From the IMG/VR virus record IMGVR_UViG_3300003323_000257, positions 62,001-126,000 of that record: 64,000 nt of DNA; one strand, given 5' to 3'. The notes below the pieces were generated by a model. It saw nothing but the letters and a program-made list of their open reading frames with translations. It did not search any database and was not told the origin of the DNA. Origin of the DNA: a virus. Made by a program: the position numbers and the translations under genes. Of this stretch, positions 1-7,642 are shown in pieces (position 1 is the first letter of the stretch; each line of letters begins with the position of its first letter).

Positions 1-1
1 C

Positions 2-406
2 ATGACCAAAACAGACGAAGGACGCAAACAGCGCGCTCAGTACGTTCGAATCGTTGGTCTTAAAACCGGCTACCTCAAATCAGGATTAGGATATGTGGCG
101 TGTAAGTCCTATTCAACTCATAAGGTAAATGAGCAAGGCCGTTTGGTTCGTGTTCCGAACCCTGAGCACCACATTACAGTGATTACGTTTATCGATAAAA
201 AGCTACACGTACACCATGCGTGTTCTTGCCAAGACAATTTGTTCCGATGGGAGTGGGCGAACACGCAGAAGAATGCATCCGAAATCGAATACTCCAACGG
301 TGAGCCTCCTACCACTACCAATCCTCGCTTCAAAAACTCTTTGTGCAAGCACGGGGTTGCTCTGGTAGAGAGAATTCGTCCTAAACTTCCTCCTGGTACT
401 GTATGA
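2..406 (+). CDS. SWIM-type zinc-finger protein
   Basis: A 134-residue reading frame begins with ATG at base 2, so the true start may lie upstream of the window. It has the SWIM zinc-finger pattern: C74-S-C76, then after a 38-residue spacer C115-K-H117. SWIM fingers bind DNA or protein and occur in phage nucleic-acid proteins and in MuDR-type transposases. Nothing here indicates a transposase. Its stop overlaps the ATG of the next gene by four bases, so the two are probably co-translated. The exact role is unknown. Confidence 0.7.
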   Translation: MTKTDEGRKQRAQYVRIVGLKTGYLKSGLGYVACKSYSTHKVNEQGRLVRVPNPEHHITVITFIDKKLHVHHACSCQDNLFRWEWANTQKNASEIEYSNGEPPTTTNPRFKNSLCKHGVALVERIRPKLPPGTV

Positions 407-1377
407 GCGCGCAATACGAACACTCTATAGTCTTCCAAAGGATGAAGACTGTAAAAGAAAAAATCCAAACCAACTATACCAGTCTTCAGTATCTACAGAC
501 GTTAAACCATTTCTTATGGAAAGCCTTGCAACCGATTGCTATTGAGTGTCCTGAATTCTTTAAGGGCTACCTATGCAAGGTAGTAGCTCGTCAGACCATT
601 AAGGCCAGTGCTAAATTTACTTCCAATGATCGGCAGAAACTTCCTGTACAGCTATTCAATTGCTTAAGGTCTACCGACCAGAAAATGCTGGACCTAGCCA
701 AGGATATGCACGTTAACCGAGGTTTGCTGTTTGGTTTGATTTCGTTCTTTTTGAACCACGTGGAGACCTATAAAAGGCTACATGAGAAAGCGGCCTTGTC
801 AGTTCGTACCCGAAGTATCTGTTGGCAAGTGGAACGCCAGCTAGGATTGCGCGACGGAGGGGAACTATATCAGGCTATTCTAGAAGTTGAATACTGGTCA
901 ATAAAGGCACGAACCTGGAAAGAGCAAATCATCGAGAAGTACACTCGCATGGCCCTTCTGCAGGCACAGGCGACATATAAGGACTACAACCATGTGGTAC
1001 GCTTAGACGACATTGTCCAGATTTACCTTATGGTTGTGTCCAGGGCTATTGATCGATGTGATTCGCGCCACGGGGTTATTACAACCTTCATGCAGTCTTG
1101 GTTCAAGTCTGCCAAATCCGAGGTGGCAAAACTTGCTGAGGGTCATCAGGATAGTTCGTACGAAGGATTAATCGATGAGCACGGCGATGCTGTTCACGAC
1201 ATACTAGGAGTGTCTGCTCCTGATATGTCGTTCGAAATGTGGCAGCACATAGCATATATAGGCAGACAGGTTGACCCTGAGGGACTGGTTCGTACCAAGC
1301 TGAACATTCCTCAGTACGTAAGTCTTAAACATCGGAAGCTATTACAGGAATTCGTCTATGAAGGACCGCCAGGATGA
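403..1377 (+). CDS. Sigma-factor-like protein (sigma region 2-like segment)
   Basis: This 324-residue protein is unlike a standard enzyme. Residues about 182-245 resemble sigma-70 region 2: a helical lead-in, then LDDIVQIYLMVVSRAIDR, CDSRHGV, TTFMQSWFKSA and SEVAKL. This matches the order in primary sigma factors of D-L-x-Q-E-G, then F-D, then F-S-T-Y-A-x-W-W-I-R. Such a protein would direct host RNA polymerase to phage promoters, as T4 gp55 does for late genes. The N-terminal 180 residues are unrecognised, and no clear region 4 is visible. The assignment is inferred from motif spacing only. It overlaps both neighbours by four bases. Confidence 0.5.
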   Translation: MSAQYEHSIVFQRMKTVKEKIQTNYTSLQYLQTLNHFLWKALQPIAIECPEFFKGYLCKVVARQTIKASAKFTSNDRQKLPVQLFNCLRSTDQKMLDLAKDMHVNRGLLFGLISFFLNHVETYKRLHEKAALSVRTRSICWQVERQLGLRDGGELYQAILEVEYWSIKARTWKEQIIEKYTRMALLQAQATYKDYNHVVRLDDIVQIYLMVVSRAIDRCDSRHGVITTFMQSWFKSAKSEVAKLAEGHQDSSYEGLIDEHGDAVHDILGVSAPDMSFEMWQHIAYIGRQVDPEGLVRTKLNIPQYVSLKHRKLLQEFVYEGPPG

Positions 1378-1730
1378 GCAATGACTTAATGACCGCGGCG
1401 CTTCAAGCTCAGGTATCTGATCTCAAGAGGTCGCAGAAGCATGCAAACGAAATGGTTTCACGCTTGATGGCACAGTCAATGACTGAAGAACAGCGCATTG
1501 GGGTCTTCGAGACCGTGATGAAGCATTTGACCGAGAACGATAACTGCAAGGCCAACCAACTGACAGGCATCATACGAACCACTCTGTTTGGTCTTAATGA
1601 TGTTGCGCAGACTACGACTGATGAGGCCACCAAATCACGGCTCATCGAGATGATTAAGGCTCTCAATGTATCCATCGGCTACGAAGAAACTGCGCGTATG
1701 GTCGTCGAGAAATCTCAATCATTGTGCTAG
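1374..1730 (+). CDS. Small helical protein of unknown function
   Basis: A 118-residue protein whose ATG overlaps the stop of the sigma-like gene (ATGA), so translation is probably coupled. The sequence looks mostly alpha-helical, with a charged helix at residues 10-45 and no cysteines suggesting a metal site. No family was recognised. It could be an accessory partner of the sigma-like protein, but this rests only on position. The stop codon TAG runs directly into the AGTAAATA word. Confidence 0.65.
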   Translation: MSNDLMTAALQAQVSDLKRSQKHANEMVSRLMAQSMTEEQRIGVFETVMKHLTENDNCKANQLTGIIRTTLFGLNDVAQTTTDEATKSRLIEMIKALNVSIGYEETARMVVEKSQSLC

Positions 1731-1736
1731 TAAATA
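1729..1736 (+). promoter_or_regulatory. AGTAAATA word, copy 1
   Basis: Exact AGTAAATA overlapping the stop codon of the preceding gene, 93 bases upstream of the next start. It resembles the T4 late promoter core TATAAATA at six of eight positions. It is one of six identical copies in + strand gene junctions. The function is inferred, not shown. Confidence 0.4.
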
Positions 1737-1741
1737 AATCT

Positions 1742-1810
1742 GCGTCATTGAGACGCTTCGCTTCCTGGATGGGCGTCCATCGCCAGGCGTTAGTGGGCAA
1801 CGAAACCACT
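1742..1810 (+). promoter_or_regulatory. Leader with three consecutive hairpins
   Basis: Three stems follow one another in 69 bases: GCGTC/GACGC (1742-1746 with 1752-1756), CCTGGATGG/CCAT..CCAGG (1764-1772 with 1777-1787, two-base bulge) and AGTGG/CCACT (1792-1796 with 1806-1810). They lie between the AGTAAATA word and the SD (AAGGAG) of the next gene, which stays unpaired. None is followed by a T-run, so a terminator is unlikely. An mRNA stabiliser or protein-binding leader is more likely. Confidence 0.5.
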
Positions 1811-1829
1811 CAACCAAAGGAGAAGTACC

Positions 1830-2375
1830 ATGAAACAAACCAATACCCCAATCGGTCACGAGTTTCTGAATAGGCTGTCGGACGATCAGATCGTCAAGGC
1901 TGTACGACATAATATTCCGATCTTCATGGGAGAGCGTAATAGCAAAGGCGGTCTGAGTTTCAAATGCCCAGCCTGCAAACGCAAACATCATCACGACGCT
2001 GAACCTGGGTTTAAGTCTCCAAATTGTTTTGCGAAGCCCCCAGTACATTCAGCAGGTTACTTCGTGCTTGAGCCTCTCACTGACAAAGGTGTAATGGCAG
2101 TGGAAAATATCAAACGGTCTAAAGTTGAAACCTTCTTGAAAGGGATCGGAGATAAACCGTTTAGTATCGACTACGTTAAGCAAGATAAGACGGAACGAAG
2201 CCTTACGGGACGTCTTGACGTAATTCCACTGAAAGGTGGGAAGAACAAAGTGGAAGCACTTGATCGTTCTTACCTTACGGTCTTTGACGTGGAGGCTAAT
2301 GGATACCGAACGGTAAACATCTCGACTGCCAATCGCCTTCGTGTGAATGGTGTGGCCTACGACGTAATCGACTAA
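1830..2375 (+). CDS. Zinc-binding protein with C-terminal SH3-like domain
   Basis: A 181-residue protein with a good SD (AAAGGAGAAG). The N-terminal part carries a possible zinc site, C46-P-A-C49, H53-H55 and C66. Residues about 120-181 form an alternating beta pattern (LTGRLDVIPL, YLTVFDVEANGYRTVNI, ANRLRVNGVAYDV). This resembles the small SH3-like barrel domains (DUF2693 type) common in large phages. No enzyme motif is visible. A structured leader precedes it and a 12-bp hairpin follows. Function unknown; probably a nucleic-acid-associated accessory protein. Confidence 0.7.
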   Translation: MKQTNTPIGHEFLNRLSDDQIVKAVRHNIPIFMGERNSKGGLSFKCPACKRKHHHDAEPGFKSPNCFAKPPVHSAGYFVLEPLTDKGVMAVENIKRSKVETFLKGIGDKPFSIDYVKQDKTERSLTGRLDVIPLKGGKNKVEALDRSYLTVFDVEANGYRTVNISTANRLRVNGVAYDVID

Positions 2376-2393
2376 GCAGTACGGCGACAGCCG

Positions 2394-2429
2394 GGAGAGT
2401 CGTTCGTGTTCCATATTGAACGACTCTCC
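2394..2429 (+). promoter_or_regulatory. Perfect 12-bp hairpin
   Basis: Stem 2394-2405 pairs perfectly with 2418-2429 around a 12-base loop. No T-run follows (AAAACACAG), so it is not a typical rho-independent terminator. It lies 15 bases before the second AGTAAATA word. It may protect the 3' end of the upstream mRNA or act as a leader element. Confidence 0.5.
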
Positions 2430-2443
2430 AAAACACAGAACAC

Positions 2444-2451
2444 AGTAAATA
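2444..2451 (+). promoter_or_regulatory. AGTAAATA word, copy 2
   Basis: Exact AGTAAATA between the 12-bp hairpin and a start-like ATG at 2484 that now leads only to a 14-codon stub. It may originally have served the SSB gene before the endonuclease gene was inserted. Confidence 0.4.
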
Positions 2452-2483
2452 ATCGAGTAGTTATTATCAACCAAGGAGCAAAG

Positions 2484-2528
2484 ATGGCAAAGAAACCTAC
2501 GGCTTATATTTGTATACGCGAGGCTTGA
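2484..2528 (+). pseudogene. 14-codon stub with intact ribosome-binding site
   Basis: AAGGAGCAAAG followed by ATG gives a translatable start, but the frame (MAKKPTAYICIREA) stops after 14 codons. It overlaps, antisense, the 3' end of the endonuclease gene. The SSB that follows the endonuclease also begins MAK. I infer that the stub is the displaced original start of that gene, left behind by the insertion. Three shared residues alone are weak evidence. Confidence 0.35.
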
Positions 2529-3603
2529 ATTTTCCATTGCCTAGCACAATAAGAACAACTCGATAGCCTGCGTCCAAGCAAGCACGGAGTTTTCTTTTAA
2601 GTTTAGGCTTATCCAGTTCAAGAGTATATGTCGACTTTACCTCAACCACAGTTCTTCCATTTATCAGCATATCTGGATGGTATACTCTGCTGCCTTTGTA
2701 GTTGTAGCGTATAGTCGGAATTCCTTTCTTTGTACCTGCGAGTATTGATTGTGGTTTTACTCCCAAACGGGAGATGAGATACTTTATAGCCTGTGGTTCG
2801 AATCCTTGCAATCCGGTAAATGTGTAGCCTTTGAACTTTAAGGTTTTAAACCCGTAGGTACTTCTTTGTATTCTTTGCAGAACTGTTTTACTTTGAGATG
2901 GATGCCTAGTTCCATGATTCGCAAAACTGGTTGCTTCGTATCCAGATATGTAGGCTGCCTTCCATTCAGGATCTTTATGGTTAGCCTTCAAGGTCTCTGC
3001 CGCCTTCAAAATCACTTCAGGATCTTGATGAGCATTTCTAACTCCATACTTGGCTAAACACGAAGCTTCGTAGGTTTCTAGGTAAGCGGATTTGTACTCA
3101 GGATCTTTAAACAAGGCTTTCTTAGCTTTCGATATACGCTCACCTGATTTTTCATATTTGCATTTAGGAGAACAAAACTCAGCTGTACAATAATTCCACG
3201 GAGTTAGTTTAGGTTTTAAGGCCAATCCGCAATGACAGGTCCCGTGGAGTAGTTCATTCCAACGGTATAAACTTGTCCAATACTCCTCAGTGCTTTTGTA
3301 TTTTGAGAGTTCTAACTGTTTAGCTTTCCTACGTGCTTTATATTGAGCCCAGTTTTCATTATCCTTCTTTTCTGGATAAGGAAAAATAATCGTCTCAACA
3401 AAAGTTATCAAACGTGGAGATAAGGCAGATTTGTATTTGTTGAAGACCTCGATAATAAGTTTTCTGCGCGTAGCTTGTGTATTCTTGGAGCCTTGACTGC
3501 TTTCACTTTTTCTATTTATAAGCGGCGCAAGTCGAATTCTTAATTCCTTGAAGAATCTGGAGTTGTTATGTTTATGGGAGGTGCTGGTAGGTGACTTAGA
3601 CAT
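2497..3603 (-). CDS. PD-(D/E)XK homing-type endonuclease
   Basis: A 368-residue protein coded against its neighbours and visibly richer in A and T. It has a zinc-type cluster C123-H-C125, C139, C144-P-K-C148. Two copies of a repeat seen in phage homing proteins follow (LAKYGVRNAHQDPE near 183-196, FANHGTRHPSQS near 227-238). The C-terminal nuclease-like fold has HPD311 and EVK321-323, the D...ExK catalytic pattern. Such free-standing nucleases cut unoccupied alleles and spread by repair. The SD is weak (AGAGTAAGTC). It separates an orphan ribosome-binding site at 2474-2486 from the SSB gene. Confidence 0.75.
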   Translation of the reverse strand: MSKSPTSTSHKHNNSRFFKELRIRLAPLINRKSESSQGSKNTQATRRKLIIEVFNKYKSALSPRLITFVETIIFPYPEKKDNENWAQYKARRKAKQLELSKYKSTEEYWTSLYRWNELLHGTCHCGLALKPKLTPWNYCTAEFCSPKCKYEKSGERISKAKKALFKDPEYKSAYLETYEASCLAKYGVRNAHQDPEVILKAAETLKANHKDPEWKAAYISGYEATSFANHGTRHPSQSKTVLQRIQRSTYGFKTLKFKGYTFTGLQGFEPQAIKYLISRLGVKPQSILAGTKKGIPTIRYNYKGSRVYHPDMLINGRTVVEVKSTYTLELDKPKLKRKLRACLDAGYRVVLIVLGNGKFKPRVYKYKP

Positions 3604-3618
3604 GACTTACTCTAATGA

Positions 3619-3626
3619 AGTAAATA
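3619..3626 (+). promoter_or_regulatory. AGTAAATA word, copy 3
   Basis: Exact AGTAAATA just upstream (on +) of the endonuclease start codon and 126 bases before the SSB start. It is the only copy followed by a long stem (3640-3715). Confidence 0.4.
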
Positions 3627-3639
3627 AGTAGTGAGGGTT

Positions 3640-3751
3640 GTACAATGCAGCCTAGATACGAGTGTCATTAGCACGTCGCTCACGAGATGATCAGTCTCTT
3701 CGTGCTGCATTGTACTTAATTAAATTGTGTAAAACATAGGAGTAATAAATA
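3640..3751 (+). promoter_or_regulatory. SSB mRNA leader: long stem plus AU-rich strand
   Basis: A perfect 12-bp stem joins 3640-3651 with 3704-3715 around a 52-base loop. It is followed by about 36 bases of almost unstructured A/T-rich sequence (TTAATTAAATT, GTAATAAATA) containing the SD AGGAG (3738-3742) and reaching the ATG. The T4 gene 32 leader has the same logic: a folded element, then a UUAAA-rich single strand that gp32 coats to shut off its own translation. The similarity is architectural. Autoregulation here is inferred. Confidence 0.45.
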
Positions 3752-5335
3752 ATGGCAAAACGACAGTCGGGCACCGACCTCGATGATGTGGCGGACAGTA
3801 ACGGTGGTAAGAAATCTCGTATCGACGACAAGATCACGCTGGTCAAGTTCCCTGAAGGCAAATGGCTGCAAGGCCGTCTGTTCGGCAAAATCTACACCTA
3901 TGGTGGATATTGGGTGAAGACCAAAAAGAAGGACGGCAAAGCTACAACCTTCTATGTGTCGTGCCCTTCTTACGATCCACAAACCCAACAACGGGACTCC
4001 TCTATCTATGATCCATGGCGTGATCTGGAAGCCCAGCAGATCGCTGACGGCGTTGAACCAAAAGACCGCCTGATTCGTTTTGCAGTCAAAGGTTACATCA
4101 ACGGTATCGTTCGTTCGGCAGAAAAAGATCGTCCACGCAAGGTCTCGGCTTCCAAGAAGGAACTGAAAACCAAATTCAAAGACAAGGACAGCGAATCGTG
4201 GACTCCGGTCTATGTCTTCCCTCTCGGCAAAGCAGCACTGGGCAAGCTCAAAGAACAAGGTCAGCTGAACACTGTTGAAGTAAAAGGTCAAACCAAGAAC
4301 TTCCCGCTGACTCATGAGAAGTATGGGCGCGATGTTCGTATCAAATACGATTCGACCAAGGCACCGGCGGACCAGTATCAGATCGTGATGGGTGACAAGC
4401 GTACTCCTCTAACCGAGGAACAGCAGGAATATCTGGTGTGGGACCTGTCCGAATTGGAAGCAGAAACCCCTGAGGCAGAAATCAAACGCGATTTTGAATC
4501 GTGGGCAACTCGCAACGGCATCAAACTCAAAGGTAAATCGAAGAAATCCAAAGACGAGGACGATGAGGACGACGAAGACCTGCCAGATGATGACGGCGAC
4601 GATGATGACGAAGACGAGCCAAAATCGAAGAAGGGTAAAAAGGACAAAAAAGCCAAGAAGGGTAAGAAGTCCAAAGACGAGGACGATGAAGACTCTGACG
4701 AAGATGATTCCGATGAGGATGATGATTCTGACGATGAAGAGGACGAGGACGAGGACGAACCAAAGTCCAAGAAATCGAAAGGTAAATCGAAGAAATCCAA
4801 AGACGAGGACGATGAGGATTTCGACGATGATGACGACGAAGACGAACCTAAATCCAAGAAGTCCAAAAAGAAATCCAAGTCTGCTGACGAAGATGAAGAC
4901 GAAGATGACATGGATTCGGATTTCGATGATGACGAGGATGAAGACGATGAACCTAAATCCAAGAAATCTAAGAAGCCAGTAAAAGGCAAGAAGTCTAAAT
5001 CTGATGACGAAGATGAAGACGATGAGGACGAGGACTTCGATGATGACGAAGATGATGAAGAGGACGAACCTAAATCCAAGTCTAAGAAGTCAGTAAAAGG
5101 TAAATCCAAGAAGTCGCGTGATGACGACGAGGATGAAGAAGACGATGAGGATGAGGAGGATGAGGATGAGCCGAAATCCAAGTCCAAGAAATCCAAAGGC
5201 AAATCCAAGAAGTCCAAAGATGAGGACGACGAAGACGACGAGGATGATGACTCGGACGATTTCGACGACGAAGATGAGGACGACGAAGAGGATGAGCGCA
5301 AGTCGAAGAAGTCCAAAAAGAAATCCAAGAAGTAA
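3752..5335 (+). CDS. Single-stranded DNA-binding protein, gp32-like, with giant charged tail
   Basis: 527 residues. Residues about 25-255 resemble phage gp32-type SSBs, with beta strands and aromatic/basic patches. The pattern VYVFPLGKAALGKLKE near 153-168, then YGRDVRIKYD near 191-200, parallels the core before the T4 gp32 tail. From residue 259 to the end the protein is low complexity: eight Lys/Ser blocks (KSKKSK type) alternate with seven Asp/Glu runs. Canonical SSB tails are short and only acidic. T4 gp32 has about 300 residues, so the tail nearly doubles this protein. The ATG has AGGAG nine bases upstream. The recombinase gene follows a terminator, an arrangement that suits replication/recombination. 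The gp32 assignment is by pattern and context. Confidence 0.65.
   Translation: MAKRQSGTDLDDVADSNGGKKSRIDDKITLVKFPEGKWLQGRLFGKIYTYGGYWVKTKKKDGKATTFYVSCPSYDPQTQQRDSSIYDPWRDLEAQQIADGVEPKDRLIRFAVKGYINGIVRSAEKDRPRKVSASKKELKTKFKDKDSESWTPVYVFPLGKAALGKLKEQGQLNTVEVKGQTKNFPLTHEKYGRDVRIKYDSTKAPADQYQIVMGDKRTPLTEEQQEYLVWDLSELEAETPEAEIKRDFESWATRNGIKLKGKSKKSKDEDDEDDEDLPDDDGDDDDEDEPKSKKGKKDKKAKKGKKSKDEDDEDSDEDDSDEDDDSDDEEDEDEDEPKSKKSKGKSKKSKDEDDEDFDDDDDEDEPKSKKSKKKSKSADEDEDEDDMDSDFDDDEDEDDEPKSKKSKKPVKGKKSKSDDEDEDDEDEDFDDDEDDEEDEPKSKSKKSVKGKSKKSRDDDEDEEDDEDEEDEDEPKSKSKKSKGKSKKSKDEDDEDDEDDDSDDFDDEDEDDEEDERKSKKSKKKSKK
4526..5332 (+). repeat. Degenerate Lys-Ser / Asp-Glu coding repeats
   Basis: About 800 bases of imperfect repeats encode alternating basic blocks (AAATCCAAGAAGTCC type) and acidic blocks (GACGAGGACGAT type), eight basic and seven acidic. 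The codons are varied between copies, which argues for long persistence under selection rather than very recent expansion. The bias also creates long false frames on the other strand. Confidence 0.85.
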
Positions 5336-5350
5336 GGAATAGATAATCAC

Positions 5351-5389
5351 GACCCGGCCCTTCCCTTTGTGGGATCGGCCGGGTTTTTT
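5351..5389 (+). terminator. Rho-independent terminator after SSB gene
   Basis: CCCGGCC (5353-5359) pairs with GGCCGGG (5377-5383), followed at once by six T's. It separates the SSB transcript from the recombinase gene 22 bases downstream. Confidence 0.9.
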
Positions 5390-5411
5390 GCTTTCGTCAC
5401 AAGGAATTCAA

Positions 5412-6842
5412 ATGGCAAAGAAAGAAAAACCAGTTAAGGAAAAGAAGATCCATAAGGAACCAAAGACAAAGAAGGTAGCAGGTTTCGACTATGATTCAAT
5501 CTATGGTGAATCCATGGACGCTATCGCTCGGCGTCAGGGTGTGGAGACCTCTGCTCTTGATGTGGTTGATCCTGTCTCCACAGGCATGCTTACTACCGAC
5601 CTGCAAATGGGCGGCGGCATTCGTCCCGGTATGTATACCAGCGCTGGTGCAGAACAGTCGGCCAAGACTACCAATGTGTTGGAGTGGATGGCCAACATGA
5701 TCAAGGAGAAGATTCCTCGAATCGAACTTTTTGATTACGAGGGATCAACGAAAAACTCCAAGTCCTACGTTATGTCGATCATGAAAGGGGCTGGCCTGAA
5801 ACTCTCCTATGCCGAGTTATTCGGTAAGAAGGATAAGGAGACTGGTAAATGGCTTATTCGCCCTCGCGTTCACTATCATGCTGAATCCATCGGCGAGAAA
5901 TTCTTTGACTATATGTCGGAGATGCTGCGACAGCTTCCTGACAAGCGTTTCATAGCTAATCAATGGTGGCTGGTATTTGAAAAAACCAAGGACAACATCA
6001 AGAAATACGGAGAGCACGGTGATGAGTCCATGCCTAAGAAATACGGCGAAGGTATTTGGATTCCAGCACCTGATGGAAATATGCAGGCAGCTATCTTTGT
6101 CGACTCCTGGCCGGCAATGAACTCCATCGCAAACGACGAAGAGGATGCAAACAATGGCCTGGCACTACAGGCTCGCATGTTCTCCAAACATCTGCCACGG
6201 GTTAAAGGTCGTTGCGCTTCCAAAATGGTGGCTTTAATCGGTGTCAATCAACTGCGTGCAGTTCCAATGGCAATGTTTGGACCTAAAGAAACTGAACCAG
6301 GTGGTGTGGCACTGCGATTCAATTCGGATGTTCGTATTCGTAATACACCGCGTGGGTCTGGTTATCCGCTGTGGGCCAAAAACTTCAATAAACAGTTCGA
6401 AGAGGTGGAGAAATCTGTTGAATTTCCGGGTCAGTTGGATCGATACCGCTACATTCATACGAAGGCCGTAAAGAACAAACTGTGGACACCTAATCGAGAG
6501 AATTGGATTCGTATTTGGATTGAGGATGGTTCAGGTACAGCACGCGGTCTGGACCCTTTCTTCGATACCATGTACTACCTGAAGCAAACTGGACAATTGG
6601 TCGGCAAAGGTCGGAAGGCCTTAACGTTGAATCTCGAAGGCCTAGGTAAAACCAAACCTTTGTCTTGGGATGAATACAAACAATGGGTGCTTGGTGATAA
6701 GGAAACCATGACAAAAATTTCCAAGAAAGCCGGTGTCAAACCTATGAGTCTTCGATCCTTCTGCTTCAAGCAAATGAAATCTGGCAAAGGTGAGGATCTC
6801 TACGTGAAATGTAAAGACACCAAAATCGACGAGGACGAATAA
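5412..6842 (+). CDS. uvsX: UvsX/RecA-like strand-exchange recombinase
   Basis: 476 residues from the ATG at 5412 (SD AAGGAA). An upstream in-frame codon at 5367 falls inside the terminator and is rejected. It has a RecA-type ATPase core: Walker A GAEQSAKTT at residues 79-87, Walker B AAIFVDSW, and the RecA signature MFGPKETEPGG followed by ALRFNSDVRIR. The protein would coat single strands and drive recombination-dependent replication and repair with the SSB encoded just upstream. In Walker A the usual Gly before Lys is Ala (S-A-K-T). The N-terminal 20 residues are Lys-rich. Very likely the UvsX equivalent. Confidence 0.92.
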   Translation: MAKKEKPVKEKKIHKEPKTKKVAGFDYDSIYGESMDAIARRQGVETSALDVVDPVSTGMLTTDLQMGGGIRPGMYTSAGAEQSAKTTNVLEWMANMIKEKIPRIELFDYEGSTKNSKSYVMSIMKGAGLKLSYAELFGKKDKETGKWLIRPRVHYHAESIGEKFFDYMSEMLRQLPDKRFIANQWWLVFEKTKDNIKKYGEHGDESMPKKYGEGIWIPAPDGNMQAAIFVDSWPAMNSIANDEEDANNGLALQARMFSKHLPRVKGRCASKMVALIGVNQLRAVPMAMFGPKETEPGGVALRFNSDVRIRNTPRGSGYPLWAKNFNKQFEEVEKSVEFPGQLDRYRYIHTKAVKNKLWTPNRENWIRIWIEDGSGTARGLDPFFDTMYYLKQTGQLVGKGRKALTLNLEGLGKTKPLSWDEYKQWVLGDKETMTKISKKAGVKPMSLRSFCFKQMKSGKGEDLYVKCKDTKIDEDE

Positions 6843-6843
6843 C

Positions 6844-7470
6844 ATGAATGAGGCCAACAAGCTGGTACCTGTGGAGCAATCAGAACTCGATAATGCCGAC
6901 GATCTGTTGGCCTCTCTTTCAGATATCGCATATTCCACAGCACCTACTAAACCAGTAAAAGAATCAAAGGCTCGGAAATCTCGTTTCTTTTTTAAGCTTT
7001 CCAAATCCTTTGTTGAGGAAGTGGAAGCCAAGAAGAAGGTCTTCGTTCCACGTCAAATGGTCCACATAGATCACGAGGTGGAGAAACGTCTTAAGGACTA
7101 TAAACAGGAGATACCTTCTGAATTGGAAGCCAACATAAATAAGGTGCGAGAATTCTTCCTCCAAGAGATCGCACCAATAACAATGGCGGCAGGTGCTGGG
7201 GCCTCCCAAGCCCAAGAGGTGGTAAAGCGTCTGGTAAATTCTGATATCGACGGAACTCAATTTGAGAAATTCGAGAAGATGATGGCCAAGGCCGTGGACA
7301 TAAAGATGGCGCGTTTCGTAGCCCGTCAGCTTGGTATGACCAAAAAAGAGGCCGCAGAAATTCTGGCCGAGATGAAGCCTCGCATTCCTCAGATTGTGCC
7401 TATAGGAGTTCCTAGTGAAAGACCCCAAGAAACCCCCAAAGGAAATAAAAAAGCTACAGACATTCGCTGA
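6844..7470 (+). CDS. Unknown protein upstream of terminase
   Basis: A 208-residue protein starting two bases after the recombinase stop. Residues 40-120 are charged and helical. Residues about 150-185 include a helix rich in Lys and Glu (TKKEAAEILAEM). No family was recognised. Being the gene just before the large terminase, it could be a small terminase subunit, but no helix-turn-helix is evident and I do not assign it. Its end overlaps the start of the duplicated terminase fragment by 56 bases. Confidence 0.65.
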   Translation: MNEANKLVPVEQSELDNADDLLASLSDIAYSTAPTKPVKESKARKSRFFFKLSKSFVEEVEAKKKVFVPRQMVHIDHEVEKRLKDYKQEIPSELEANINKVREFFLQEIAPITMAAGAGASQAQEVVKRLVNSDIDGTQFEKFEKMMAKAVDIKMARFVARQLGMTKKEAAEILAEMKPRIPQIVPIGVPSERPQETPKGNKKATDIR

Positions 7471-7642
7471 ACTATTTCCTGATTTTACTACTGATGAGCA
7501 ACGCGAAGAACTGGATAAGTGGGAGCGTAAAACCAAGAAGGCTGTTAAGGAAGGCACCGCCTCCACTATCATTCTTCCTGACGAAAAGGAAATCATTCTT
7601 CCTGACGATTTCGACATAAAGGAGGAGTGCTGCTGTGGTTAA
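7415..7642 (+). pseudogene. Diverged duplicate of the terminase N-terminus
   Basis: A 75-codon frame with a GTG start and good SD (AGGAG, 8-base spacing). Its residues about 18-69 match the N-terminus of the terminase that begins at 8269. Shared elements in order are ELFP-FTTD-QRE, W-E, KK and a final P-D-x-F-D-I-K. By eye about 24 of 53 aligned residues are identical. After the shared FDIK the frame ends in EECCCG. The endonuclease gene starts within its last codons. It is either the remnant of the original terminase start, cut off by the insertion, or a short protein imported with the endonuclease. Confidence 0.75.

Noticed and set aside
4378-5328. Long antisense frame of mostly Ser, Asp, Leu and Phe opposite the SSB tail, and an Arg/Met/Thr-rich frame at 4494-4982
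   Set aside because: These are mirror or shifted readings of the Lys/Ser and Asp/Glu codon repeats; they have no SD and no natural protein composition.
5367-5411. Upstream start for UvsX
   Set aside because: It lies inside the terminator stem and has no SD; ATG at 5412 has one.
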